A stretch of DNA of 64,000 nucleotides, from positions 62,001-126,000 of the forward strand of contig BOKS01000013.1 in the NCBI GenBank assembly GCA_016861105.1, written 5' to 3'. A program made the translations under genes and the position numbers. Of this stretch, positions 55,333 through 64,000 are shown in pieces. This DNA comes from Betaproteobacteria bacterium. GTDB lineage: Bacteria; Pseudomonadota; Gammaproteobacteria; Burkholderiales; Casimicrobiaceae. Under the pieces are notes generated by a model, which had not been told where the DNA came from, ran no database searches, and saw only the letters and a program-made list of their open reading frames with translations. Position 1 is the stretch's first letter, and each line of letters opens with the position of its first letter.

Positions 55333-56301
55333 TCAGTCGGCGTACACGCCGGCCTTCTGGATGATCGGCGTCCACTTGTCGATCTCGGCCCTGAGGTGCG
55401 TGCGCAGGCCGTCGGGCGTGGCCTTCTCCTTGCCCACGACCTGCGAGCCGAGCTCGGCCATCTTCTGCACGAACCCCGGGTCGGCGATCGCCTGCTGCAG
55501 CGCGCTCACGAGCCGGTCGACCGCCGGCTTCGGCGTGCCCTTCGGCGCGTACACGCCGTGCCAGACGTTGACCTCGAAGCCGGGCAAACCCGCCTCCGCG
55601 GCCGGCGGAAGCTCCTTCAGCGAATCGACGCGCGTCTTCGACGTGACGGCGTAGGCCTTGATGCGACCGGACTTGATGTAGCTCGTGGTGTTCGTCGTCT
55701 GGTCGCAGAGCACGTCCACCTGCCCGCCGAGCAGGTCGTTGATCGCCGGCGCGGTGCCCTTGTAGGGCACGGTCGTCAGGTCGGCCTGGATCGCGCTCAT
55801 GAACAGGAGGCCGCACAGGTGCGAGGCCGCGCCCAGCCCCGCGTTGGCCAGCGTCACCTTGTCCTTGTTGGCCTTGACGTAGTCGACGAGCCCCTTGAAG
55901 TCGTTCGGAGGCAGGTCCTTCCTGGCGATGAACGTCATCGGCACGTCGACCACCTGGCCGATGTGCTCGAAGTCCTCGAGCGGCTTGTACGGCAGCTTGC
56001 GGTAGAGCGCGGGCGCGGTCGACATGCCGATGTGCGCGAGCATGATCGTGTAGCCGTCGGCATTCGCGCCCTTGAGCTTGGCCGGCGCGATCGTGCCGCC
56101 CGCGCCGGGCACGTTCTCGACGACGATCGTCTGGCCGAGCGCCTTGCCCATCGCCACGCCGAGCGCGCGCGCCACGGTGTCGGTGGGGCCGCCGGCCGCG
56201 AAGGGGACGTACAGCGAGATCGACTTCGTCGGATACGGCTGGGCGGACGCCGCCGCCGCGAACGCGAGGGCGGCTGCCCCCGCGAGGAACCTGCTCGTCA
56301 T
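55333..56301 (-). CDS. Bug family tripartite tricarboxylate transporter receptor (TctC-like)
   Basis: Periplasmic binding protein of 322 residues. Signal peptide to A20 (ASA then QPYP). The YVPFAAGGPTDTVARALG and ENVPGAGGTIAPAKL stretches and YTIMLAHIGM are the Bug (TctC) hallmark. Such receptors are numerous in betaproteobacteria and bind carboxylates, amides or aromatics. No TctA/TctB membrane genes are near. A GGGAGA ribosome-binding site precedes the ATG at 56299-56301. Confidence 0.92.
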   Translation of the reverse strand: MTSRFLAGAAALAFAAAASAQPYPTKSISLYVPFAAGGPTDTVARALGVAMGKALGQTIVVENVPGAGGTIAPAKLKGANADGYTIMLAHIGMSTAPALYRKLPYKPLEDFEHIGQVVDVPMTFIARKDLPPNDFKGLVDYVKANKDKVTLANAGLGAASHLCGLLFMSAIQADLTTVPYKGTAPAINDLLGGQVDVLCDQTTNTTSYIKSGRIKAYAVTSKTRVDSLKELPPAAEAGLPGFEVNVWHGVYAPKGTPKPAVDRLVSALQQAIADPGFVQKMAELGSQVVGKEKATPDGLRTHLRAEIDKWTPIIQKAGVYAD

Positions 56302-56520
56302 GGGAATCTCCCGGCAATGGGAAAGTTGGGGTCGGGGCCCCGGCGCCGCCGTGGGCCGGGCGCGAGGCGCGCGCATTCTAGCCGTCCCGCCGGCCACGGC
56401 GAGCGCCGGGCGAGTAGACCGTCGCGCGGGCGCGCAGGTTCGCGCCGGGCCGCGGCCACGGCAAAGCCCGTCCCGGCGCAAAGCCGGTCCCGGCGGCTGC
56501 CGCAGCGGCGACGGGGATGC

Positions 56521-56526
56521 TATAAT
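56521..56526 (+). promoter_or_regulatory. Possible -10 element of the ndk cluster
   Basis: A perfect TATAAT in an AT-rich patch, 38 bp before the ndk ATG. A CTGCCG at 56497-56502 is a weak -35 candidate with an 18-bp spacer. The rest of the 263-bp divergent gap is GC-rich, without a gene. Confidence 0.45.
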
Positions 56527-56564
56527 TTTGAATTTACTTGCAAATGTCCCTGCCGGAGCCCCCG

Positions 56565-56990
56565 ATGGCCGTCGAACGCACCCTGTCGATCATCAAGCCG
56601 GATGCCGTCGCGAAGAACGCGATCGGGCAGATCCTCGCCCGCTTCGAGCAGGCCGGCCTGCGCATCGTCGCCGCTCGCATGACGCAGCTCTCCCGCGCGC
56701 AGGCCGAGGGCTTCTATGCCGTCCACCGCGAACGGCCGTTCTTCAAGGACCTCGTCGCGTTCATGACGTCGGGGCCGGTGATGATCCAGGTGCTCGAAGG
56801 CGAAGGCGCGATCGCGCGGAACCGCGACCTGATGGGCGCGACCGACCCGAAGAAGGCCGCGCCCGGCACGATCCGCGCCGACTTCGCGCAGTCGATCGAC
56901 GCGAACGCCGTCCACGGGTCCGACGCGCCCGAGACGGCGCGCGTCGAGATCGCGTACTTCTTCCCCGCGCTCGAGATCCACTCGCGCTGA
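56565..56990 (+). CDS. ndk: Nucleoside-diphosphate kinase
   Basis: Enzyme of 141 residues, exactly the usual length. [15 protein letters not shown] at the N-terminus, [17 protein letters not shown] in the middle and the phosphohistidine H117 in NAVHGSD are conserved. It balances NTP and dNTP pools with ATP. It begins the cluster ndk-rlmN-pilW-rodZ-ispG-hisS-yfgM-bamB. The start was set at [12 protein letters not shown]; an in-frame ATG 27 bp upstream is possible. Confidence 0.97.
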   Translation: MAVERTLSIIKPDAVAKNAIGQILARFEQAGLRIVAARMTQLSRAQAEGFYAVHRERPFFKDLVAFMTSGPVMIQVLEGEGAIARNRDLMGATDPKKAAPGTIRADFAQSIDANAVHGSDAPETARVEIAYFFPALEIHSR

Positions 56991-57006
56991 CGGGGGATCG
57001 GGTGCG

Positions 57007-58221
<1,215 letters not shown>

Positions 58222-58245
58222 GAACCCCGGGTCCCGGAACCACCG

Positions 58246-59070
58246 ATGCGCCTCGTCCTCGCCGCCCTCGCCACCGCGCTCGCCCTCGCCGGCTGCCAGA
58301 CCGTCCCGTTCGGCCCGGCGGCGCCGCCGCAGCCGCCGCCGCCGCAGGGGCCGCAGATCCAGCCCGCGCCGCAGCCGCGGGTGCAGCAGCAGGAGGTGAC
58401 GCCGCGGCAGCGCGCGGAGGTCCACGCCGACCTCGCGGCCGGCTACTACGAGCGCGGCCAGATGGACGTGGCGCTGGAGGAGCTCGGCATCGCCGAGAAG
58501 CTCGACGCGACCTATCCGCGGATCTACAACCTCTACGGACTCGTCTACACGGTGATGGGCGAGCTTCCGCGGGCGGAGACGAACTTCCGCCGCGCGCTGG
58601 AGCTCGCGCCCAACGACTCCGAGGCCCGCCACAACTGGGGCTGGTACCTGTGCACGCACGGCCGCGCGCGCGAGTCGATCGCCGAGTTCGAGGCGGCGAT
58701 CCGCAACCCGCTGTACCGGACGCCGGAGGTCGCGCTGGTCAATGCGGGCAAGTGCAGCGCCGCGATCGGCGACACCGCCGCGGCCGACCAGTACTTCCGC
58801 CGCGCGCTGCAGCTGCGTCCCAACGATCCGACCGCGGCCTACAACCTCGCGCTGCTCGGCTACAAGTCGCAGCGCGTGCCCGAGGCGCGCGCCCTGATGC
58901 GCATCGTCATGCAGCAGACGACGCCGCCGCCGGAGGCGCTGTTCCTCGGCATGTGCGTGGAGCGCAGGCTCGGCGACGCGCAGGCCGAGCAGTCGTACGC
59001 GCTGCAGCTGCGCAACCGCTACCCCGACAGCGCGGAGGCGCGCGCCATCGGGCCGGGGGCCTGCGAGTGA
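58246..59070 (+). CDS. pilW: Type IV pilus biogenesis/stability lipoprotein PilW
   Basis: Lipoprotein of 274 residues with a lipobox LAGC (Cys17), a Pro/Gln-rich linker (about 23-50), and TPR repeats (e.g. GYYERGQMDVALEELG, LYGLVYTVMGELPRAETNFRRALELAP). It supports outer-membrane assembly of the PilQ secretin. It sits in the usual place between rlmN and rodZ. Its stop overlaps the rodZ GTG by 4 bp. Confidence 0.93.
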   Translation: MRLVLAALATALALAGCQTVPFGPAAPPQPPPPQGPQIQPAPQPRVQQQEVTPRQRAEVHADLAAGYYERGQMDVALEELGIAEKLDATYPRIYNLYGLVYTVMGELPRAETNFRRALELAPNDSEARHNWGWYLCTHGRARESIAEFEAAIRNPLYRTPEVALVNAGKCSAAIGDTAAADQYFRRALQLRPNDPTAAYNLALLGYKSQRVPEARALMRIVMQQTTPPPEALFLGMCVERRLGDAQAEQSYALQLRNRYPDSAEARAIGPGACE

Positions 59071-60014
59071 GCGAGGCGGAAGGCGCCGCGCCGCCGCCGG
59101 CGATCGACGTCGGCGCGTGGCTGCGCGCCGCGCGCGAGCAGGCCGGGCTGTCGATCGACGCCGCGGCGCAGCAGCTCAAGCTGGCGCCGCGGCAGGTCCG
59201 CGCGCTCGAGGAAGGTCGCTATGCCGACCTGCCCGGCCGGACGTTCGTGCGCGGCTTCGTGCGCAACTACGCGCGGCTGCTGAAGCTCGATCCGGAAGAG
59301 GTCGTCGCCGCGCTGCCCGGCGCCGACGCGGTCCCGGCGCTCGGCGGGCCGTCGATCGGGTCGACCGCACGGCCGATGGGCGAGCTCCCGCTCGCGCAGG
59401 GCCCGCGCGCCTCGTGGTCGCGCTGGGCGATCCCGATCGCGCTGGCCGCGGCCGTCGCCGTGGCCGCCTTCTACGAGTGGATGCGCCCCGACGAGCGGAC
59501 ACGCACCGAAGTCGGCGGCCCCATCCCGTTCGCGCCGGCCGAGCCGGCGCCGCCGGCCGCCGACGCCGGCACCCCGCTGCCCAACCCGCTGAGTGGCGGC
59601 GCGCCCGGGGGCGAGACGCCGCCGCTCCCGGCAGGCGGTGCGACGACGCCGGCGGACCCGTCGTCCGCGGCGCCCGCGCCCCCCCTGCCCGTCGCACCCG
59701 CGCCCGCGGAGGCGCCGCCCGCCGCCCCGCCGGCGAATGCCACGCCGACCGCCCCGATCCGTACCGCCGCCACCGGCGAGGCGACGCTGGTCATCCAGTA
59801 CCGCGCGAGCGCCTGGACGCAGGTGAAGGACGCCTCCGGCCAGGTGCTGCTGGTCACCGACGGCGCGCCCGGCACTTCGCGAACGGTGACGGGCACGCCG
59901 CCGTTCGACCTCGTGCTGGGCAACGCCTCCGAGGCGAGCGTCACCTGGCGCGGCCAGCCGTTCGACCTCGCGCCGCACGTGCGCGCCAACGTCGCGCGCG
60001 TGCGCCTGCCTTAG
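59067..60014 (+). CDS. rodZ: Cytoskeleton protein RodZ
   Basis: Bitopic membrane protein of 315 residues. An N-terminal HTH (about 15-85) has LRAAREQAGLSIDAAAQQLKL and FVRGFVRNYARLLKLD; one helix lies at 119-137; a long Pro/Ala-rich periplasmic linker and the C-terminal DUF4115 domain follow. It links MreB to the cell-wall machinery. The GTG overlaps the pilW stop. The TAG stop at 60012-60014 is the first triplet of MITE-like copy 2. Confidence 0.93.
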   Translation: MSEAEGAAPPPAIDVGAWLRAAREQAGLSIDAAAQQLKLAPRQVRALEEGRYADLPGRTFVRGFVRNYARLLKLDPEEVVAALPGADAVPALGGPSIGSTARPMGELPLAQGPRASWSRWAIPIALAAAVAVAAFYEWMRPDERTRTEVGGPIPFAPAEPAPPAADAGTPLPNPLSGGAPGGETPPLPAGGATTPADPSSAAPAPPLPVAPAPAEAPPAAPPANATPTAPIRTAATGEATLVIQYRASAWTQVKDASGQVLLVTDGAPGTSRTVTGTPPFDLVLGNASEASVTWRGQPFDLAPHVRANVARVRLP

Positions 60015-60282
60015 GGCCTGTTCACGCTATGGACACGAGCGCGCTGCGAAGCGAAAAGGGCCGTGGGCCAGGCGCAAGGCCGCAAGGCGGGTCGGGAACC
60101 CGGCGAGGACTTGCAACGACGCCCACGGCCCTGTTCGCCGCAGCCCGGAGGGAAGGGGCGCGCCCGCGCGCCCCTCGTTGTGCTCGCCTTGCGAGTACGC
60201 TCGGCATTCGCGGCGGCGAGCGCCGCGATGGACACGCGGGCGCGACCGTTCGCGCATGCGGCCATGGCGTGAACAGGCCCTA
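60012..60282. mobile_element. MITE-like element, copy 2 (271 bp)
   Basis: Terminal inverted repeats as in copy 1 (60012-60032 and 60262-60282) with one mismatch (CCATGGCG in place of CCATAGCG at the right end). The large hairpin pairs 60044-60068 with 60121-60143. Copy 2 has about 82 bp not found in copy 1, roughly 60162-60244. It lies between rodZ and ispG. The right end, CCCTAGGAGG, abuts the ispG Shine-Dalgarno. No transposase is encoded. Confidence 0.75.
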
Positions 60283-60287
60283 GGAGG
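60281..60287 (+). promoter_or_regulatory. ispG ribosome-binding site partly formed by the repeat end
   Basis: TAGGAGG at 60281-60287, six bases before the ATG at 60294. The first two bases (TA) are the last two of the terminal inverted repeat, so the element ends precisely at the ribosome-binding site. Confidence 0.75.
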
Positions 60288-60293
60288 TTGCGC

Positions 60294-61577
60294 ATGGAAC
60301 GCCCCGCGATCGTCCGCCGCCGCACGCGCACCGCGCGCGTCGGCCCGGTGGCCATCGGCGGCGACGCGCCGATCGTCGTGCAGTCGATGACCAACACCGA
60401 CACCGCCGACGTCGCGGCCACCGTCGCGCAGGTGAGGGCGCTCGCGGACGCGGGCTCGGAGATCGTCCGCGTCACCGTGAACACCGCGGAGGCGGCCGAC
60501 GCGGTGCCGCGCATCCGCGAGCGGCTCGACGCGCTCGGCTGCGGCGTGCCGCTCGTCGGCGACTTCCACTTCAACGGTCACAAGCTGCTGGCCGCGCATC
60601 CCGACTGCGCGCGCGCGCTCGCCAAGTTCCGCATCAACCCGGGCAACGTCGGCAGGGGCAGCAAGCGCGATCCGCAGTTCGCGATGATGATCGAGCTGGC
60701 GCTGCGGCACGACAAGCCGGTGCGCATCGGCGTCAACTGGGGCAGCCTCGACGCCGACCTCCTCGCGCGGATGATGGACGACAACGCGAAGGCGGCCGCG
60801 CCGCTGTCCGCGGAAGGGGTGATGCGCGAGGCGCTGGTCGCGTCGGCGCTCGACAGCGCGCAGCGCGCCGAGGCGCTCGGCCTGCACGGGGACCGCATCG
60901 TGCTCTCGTGCAAGGTCTCCGACGTCCAGGACCTGATCGTCGTCTATCGCGAGCTCGCGCGGCGCTGCGACTATCCGCTGCACCTCGGGCTCACCGAGGC
61001 GGGCATGGGGAGCAAGGGGATCGTCGCGTCGACCGCCGCGCTGGCCGTGCTGCTGCAGGAAGGCATCGGCGACACCATCCGCGTGTCGCTGACGCCGGAG
61101 CCGGGCGGCGACCGCACGCAGGAGGTGGTCGTCGCGCAGGAGATCCTGCAGACGATGGGGCTGCGCTCGTTCGCGCCGATGGTGACCGCGTGCCCGGGGT
61201 GCGGCCGCACGACGTCGACGACCTTCCAGGAGCTCGCCGCGCGCATCCAGGCGTACCTGCGCGGCGCGATGCCTCAGTGGCGCGCTCGCTATGCGGGCGT
61301 GGAGGACATGCACGTGGCGGTCATGGGCTGCGTGGTGAACGGCCCCGGCGAGTCGAAGCTCGCGAACGTCGGCATCTCGCTGCCCGGCACCGGCGAGTCG
61401 CCGGTCGCGCCGGTCTACGTCGACGGCGTCAAGACCGTGACGCTGAAGGGCGAGCGCATCGCCGAGGAATTCCAGCAGATCGTCGAGGACTACGTGCGCG
61501 CGACCTACGGCGGCGAGGAGCGCGCGCCGTCGCTGGACCCGGAGCGGCGCACGGTGCCGCTGAAGGTGATCGTGTGA
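60294..61577 (+). CDS. ispG: 4-Hydroxy-3-methylbut-2-enyl diphosphate synthase (flavodoxin)
   Basis: Iron-sulfur enzyme of 427 residues of the MEP pathway. The cluster cysteines are in [10 protein letters not shown] and the [10 protein letters not shown] segment; [12 protein letters not shown] and GVNWGSLD are conserved. It converts MEcPP to HMBPP. The ATG at 60294 follows TAGGAGG; its leader is formed by the MITE-like element. The stop overlaps the hisS GTG by 4 bp. Confidence 0.96.
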   Translation: MERPAIVRRRTRTARVGPVAIGGDAPIVVQSMTNTDTADVAATVAQVRALADAGSEIVRVTVNTAEAADAVPRIRERLDALGCGVPLVGDFHFNGHKLLAAHPDCARALAKFRINPGNVGRGSKRDPQFAMMIELALRHDKPVRIGVNWGSLDADLLARMMDDNAKAAAPLSAEGVMREALVASALDSAQRAEALGLHGDRIVLSCKVSDVQDLIVVYRELARRCDYPLHLGLTEAGMGSKGIVASTAALAVLLQEGIGDTIRVSLTPEPGGDRTQEVVVAQEILQTMGLRSFAPMVTACPGCGRTTSTTFQELAARIQAYLRGAMPQWRARYAGVEDMHVAVMGCVVNGPGESKLANVGISLPGTGESPVAPVYVDGVKTVTLKGERIAEEFQQIVEDYVRATYGGEERAPSLDPERRTVPLKVIV

Positions 61578-62887
61578 CGGAAGCGAATCTCGCGCCCGCC
61601 GCGAAGGCGCCCGCGCGGCTGCAGGCCGTGCGCGGCATGAACGACGTGCTGCCCGACGAGGCCGCGCTGTGGGAGCGCTTCGAGGGCGCGGTGCGGCGCG
61701 TGCTCGACCTGTACGGCTACCGCAACGTGCGCGCGCCCGTGGTCGAGCCCACGCCGCTGTTCGTGCGCGCGATCGGCGCGGCCACCGACGTCGTCGAGAA
61801 GGAGATGTACACGTTCGAGGACAAGCTGTCGGGCGAGAGCCTGACGCTGCGTCCGGAGGCGACGGCCGGCATCGTGCGCGCGGCCATCGAGCACAACCTC
61901 TGCTACGAGCGCGGGCAGCGCGTGTGGCTCACGGGCCCGATGTTCCGCCACGAGCGGCCGCAGAAGGGCCGCTACCGCCAGTTCCACCAGGTGGACGTCG
62001 AGGCGCTGGGCTTTCCCGGTCCCGACGTGGACGCCGAGCAGATGGTGCTGCTCGCGCGCCTGTGGCGCGAGCTCGGCCTCGCGGACGGCATCCGCCTGAC
62101 GATCAACTCGATCGGCGATCCGGCGGAGCGGCGCGCGCACCGCGCGGCGCTGATCGCGTACTTCGAGCGGCACGAGGACGCGCTCGACGCGGACGCGCGG
62201 CGGCGGCTGCACGCCAACCCGCTGCGCATCCTCGACAGCAAGAACGAGGCGATGCGCGAGGTGATCGACGGCGCGCCGAAGCTGCTCGACCGCCTCGGGC
62301 CCGCCTCGCGGGCGCACTTCGACGGGCTGACCGCGCTGCTCGACGAGGCCGGCCTGCGCTTCGAGGTCGACCCGCGGCTCGTGCGCGGCCTCGACTACTA
62401 CAACCGCACGGTGTTCGAGTTCGTCACCGACCGCCTCGGCGCGCAGGGCACCGTCGCCGGCGGCGGGCGCTACGACGGCCTGTTCGAGCAGCTCGGCGGG
62501 CGGCCGACGCCGGCCTGCGGCTTCGCGATCGGCGTCGAGCGCATGGTCCTCATGCTGAAGGACGCCGGCCGCGACGCCGGCCGCGCGCCGCTCGCCTACG
62601 TCGTCCACGCGGGCGCCGCGGCCGCACCGCTCGCGCGGCGCGTCGCGGAGATGCTGCGCGACGCCGGGCACGCCGTCGTGCTCAACGCCGCAGGCGGCAG
62701 CTTCAAGTCGCAGATGAAGCGGGCGGACGCGAGCGGCGCGCGCTTCGCCCTCGTCATCGGCGACGACGAGGCGGCGCGCGGCGTCGTCGGCGTCAAGCCG
62801 CTGCGCGAGGGCGGCGACCAGCTCGCGCTCGCCGCGGGCGAGCTCGCGCCGTGGCTCGCCGCGCACGCGCGTGCCGGCGGCGGCTGA
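61574..62887 (+). CDS. hisS: Histidine-tRNA ligase
   Basis: Class II aminoacyl-tRNA synthetase of 437 residues from a GTG that overlaps the ispG stop. Motif 2 is [19 protein letters not shown]; the His-specific motifs [10 protein letters not shown] and GGGRYDGL and motif 3 [12 protein letters not shown] follow; the anticodon-binding domain occupies the last ~100 residues. It charges tRNA-His. Confidence 0.97.
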   Translation: MTEANLAPAAKAPARLQAVRGMNDVLPDEAALWERFEGAVRRVLDLYGYRNVRAPVVEPTPLFVRAIGAATDVVEKEMYTFEDKLSGESLTLRPEATAGIVRAAIEHNLCYERGQRVWLTGPMFRHERPQKGRYRQFHQVDVEALGFPGPDVDAEQMVLLARLWRELGLADGIRLTINSIGDPAERRAHRAALIAYFERHEDALDADARRRLHANPLRILDSKNEAMREVIDGAPKLLDRLGPASRAHFDGLTALLDEAGLRFEVDPRLVRGLDYYNRTVFEFVTDRLGAQGTVAGGGRYDGLFEQLGGRPTPACGFAIGVERMVLMLKDAGRDAGRAPLAYVVHAGAAAAPLARRVAEMLRDAGHAVVLNAAGGSFKSQMKRADASGARFALVIGDDEAARGVVGVKPLREGGDQLALAAGELAPWLAAHARAGGG

Positions 62888-62915
62888 ACCACGGAACCAC
62901 CGGACCAGGAAAGAC

Positions 62916-63620
62916 ATGGCGGTCTACGACCTCGAAGAGCAGGAAAAACTCGACGACCTCAAGGCGTTCTGGAAGCGCTGGGGCAACGCGATCTCGGCGG
63001 CGATCATCGCCGTGTGCCTCGCCTACATCGCCGTGCAGGGCTGGCGCTGGTGGCACGCGCGCGAGGCCGAGCAGGCTTCGGTGCTCTACGGTGCGGTGGC
63101 GGCCGGGGTGCGCGACAAGGACCCCGCCAAGGCGCGCGACGCGATGGCGCAGCTCGCCTCGAAGCACGCCGGTTCCGGGTACGCACCGCGCGCGGCGCTG
63201 GTGTTCGCGAAGCTCCTGTGGGACAGCGGCGACAAGGCCGGCGCGAAGGCGCAGCTGCAATGGGTGATCGAGCGGGCCGGCGACGAGGAGATCAAGGCCG
63301 TCGCGCGCTACCGGCTCGCCGAGGCGCTGCTCGACGAGAAGAACGTCGACCAGGCGCTCGCGACGCTCGACGCGAGGCACCCCGACGCCTTCGCCGGGCT
63401 CTACGCCGACCTGCGGGGCGACGCGCTGGCCAGCGCGGGACGCGCCGCCGAAGCGCGCACCGCCTACCAGACCGCGCTCGCGAAGCTCGATCCGAAGTCC
63501 GTCTACCGCAACTACGTGCAGGTGAAGCTCGACGCGCTCGGCGGCGCGCCCGCGCCCGTCGCACCGGGCGGATCGGCAGCCGCGGCGACGGCGGCACCCG
63601 CGCCGGCCGCGCCGCGATGA
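62916..63620 (+). CDS. yfgM: YfgM family tetratricopeptide membrane protein
   Basis: Protein of 234 residues (UPF0070/TPR_21). It has a cytoplasmic N-terminus (MAVYDLEEQEKLDDLKAFWKRWGN), one helix at about 26-46, and a periplasmic TPR region with an Ala/Pro-rich end. In E. coli YfgM is a partner of PpiD and the Sec translocon. The start was taken at ATG 62916 after CCAGGAAAG. It overlaps bamB by 4 bp. Confidence 0.93.
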   Translation: MAVYDLEEQEKLDDLKAFWKRWGNAISAAIIAVCLAYIAVQGWRWWHAREAEQASVLYGAVAAGVRDKDPAKARDAMAQLASKHAGSGYAPRAALVFAKLLWDSGDKAGAKAQLQWVIERAGDEEIKAVARYRLAEALLDEKNVDQALATLDARHPDAFAGLYADLRGDALASAGRAAEARTAYQTALAKLDPKSVYRNYVQVKLDALGGAPAPVAPGGSAAAATAAPAPAAPR

Positions 63621-64000
63621 CCATGCGCAGCACCGCCGCGCGCGCGGCCGCCGCGCTGGCCGCCGCCCTGCTGGCGGCGTGCGGCACGACGCCGTCGTGG
63701 AATCCGATGACGTGGTCGCTGCCGGCGCCGTCGTTCGACTGGTTCAGCGGGCGCGGTGCCGCCAACAAGCCGGGGGCGATGCCCGCGCTCACGCCCACCG
63801 CGACGCCGGCGATCGCCTGGCAGGCGAGCGTGGGCCGCGCCCGTCCCGGGATCGCGCCGGCGGTGGTCGGCGACGCCGTCTATGCCGCGGCCGCCGACGG
63901 TACGCTGACCCGCCTCGCGGCGGACAGCGGCCGCAGCGTCTGGCGCATCGCCGCCGGCAAGCCCCTGTCCGCGGGCCCCGGGGCCGACGCGGCGGTGGTC
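63617..64000 (+). CDS. bamB: Outer-membrane assembly lipoprotein BamB (partial, runs off the end)
   Basis: First 128 codons only. A lipoprotein signal with a lipobox-like LLAAC (Cys22), then the start of a PQQ-type beta-propeller (AIAWQASVGRARPGIAPAVVGDAVYAAAADGTL...RLAADSGRSVWR). BamB is the propeller subunit of the BAM complex for outer-membrane proteins. ATG at 63617 overlaps the yfgM stop (ATGA); an ATG at 63623 is also possible. The 3' end is beyond the window. Confidence 0.9.
   Translation, partial: MTMRSTAARAAAALAAALLAACGTTPSWNPMTWSLPAPSFDWFSGRGAANKPGAMPALTPTATPAIAWQASVGRARPGIAPAVVGDAVYAAAADGTLTRLAADSGRSVWRIAAGKPLSAGPGADAAVV

Overview
The window is very GC-rich (by eye about 70%, with strong G/C preference at third codon positions), densely coding and Gram-negative. 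The cluster ndk-rlmN-pilW-rodZ-ispG-hisS-yfgM-bamB, a DUF1631 protein, a Bug-type (TctC) receptor, many substrate-binding proteins and CaiB-type CoA transferase all point to a betaproteobacterium, probably Burkholderiales-like, with a chromosome rich in organic-acid and amino-acid uptake. I see no rRNA, tRNA, CRISPR array, phage or plasmid backbone.

Layout. 26-6770 (minus): a full branched-chain amino-acid ABC transporter (livGFKHM order) behind a good sigma70-like promoter, followed directly by two dipeptide-type ABC permeases. 7067-9559 (minus): an ECHDC3-like crotonase and an acyl-CoA synthetase. 9654-11799: a PduO-type cobalamin adenosyltransferase, two small paralogous membrane-anchored proteins with near-identical promoters, and a PsiF-repeat protein. 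12057-18877 (plus): divergent DAHP synthase, CYTH-CHAD protein, YheT-like hydrolase, phosphomannomutase/phosphoglucomutase, GNAT, threonine dehydratase. 18911-21371 (minus): cytochrome bd oxidase of the CioAB type. 21645-29950 (plus): a TAXI-type TRAP transporter with DUF1850 partner, then a DctP/DctQM TRAP transporter joined to a DUF6807 protein and a fumarylacetoacetase-family enzyme, which looks like one uptake-and-catabolism operon for an unknown organic acid. 30144-40167: MltB-like transglycosylase, pyrD, MaoC hydratase, CinA-like protein, DUF1631 protein and HrpA helicase. 40335-50485: an orphan peptide-binding protein, a YlcI-like small protein without a toxin, a CoA transferase, pntAB transhydrogenase, and a menE-menB pair (menaquinone-type enzymes), then a tartrate/malate dehydrogenase-like protein. 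50524-56301: small methyltransferase-like protein, EamA and TauE transporters, accA, tilS, Bug receptor. 56565-64000 (plus): ndk-rlmN-pilW-rodZ-ispG-hisS-yfgM-bamB (bamB runs off the end).

The most interesting non-gene structure is a pair of MITE-like elements (42467-42655 and 60012-60282). They have 21-bp terminal inverted repeats, a large internal hairpin, and possible CTAG-like target sites. Their ends supply the stop codons of three neighbouring genes, and one copy abuts the ispG ribosome-binding site inside a housekeeping operon. The other candidates for undescribed biology are the tandem small-protein paralogues with duplicated promoters, the TRAP-DUF6807-FAH operon, a DAHP-synthase-like protein with altered active-site residues, and the menBE pair in what looks like a ubiquinone-type lineage.
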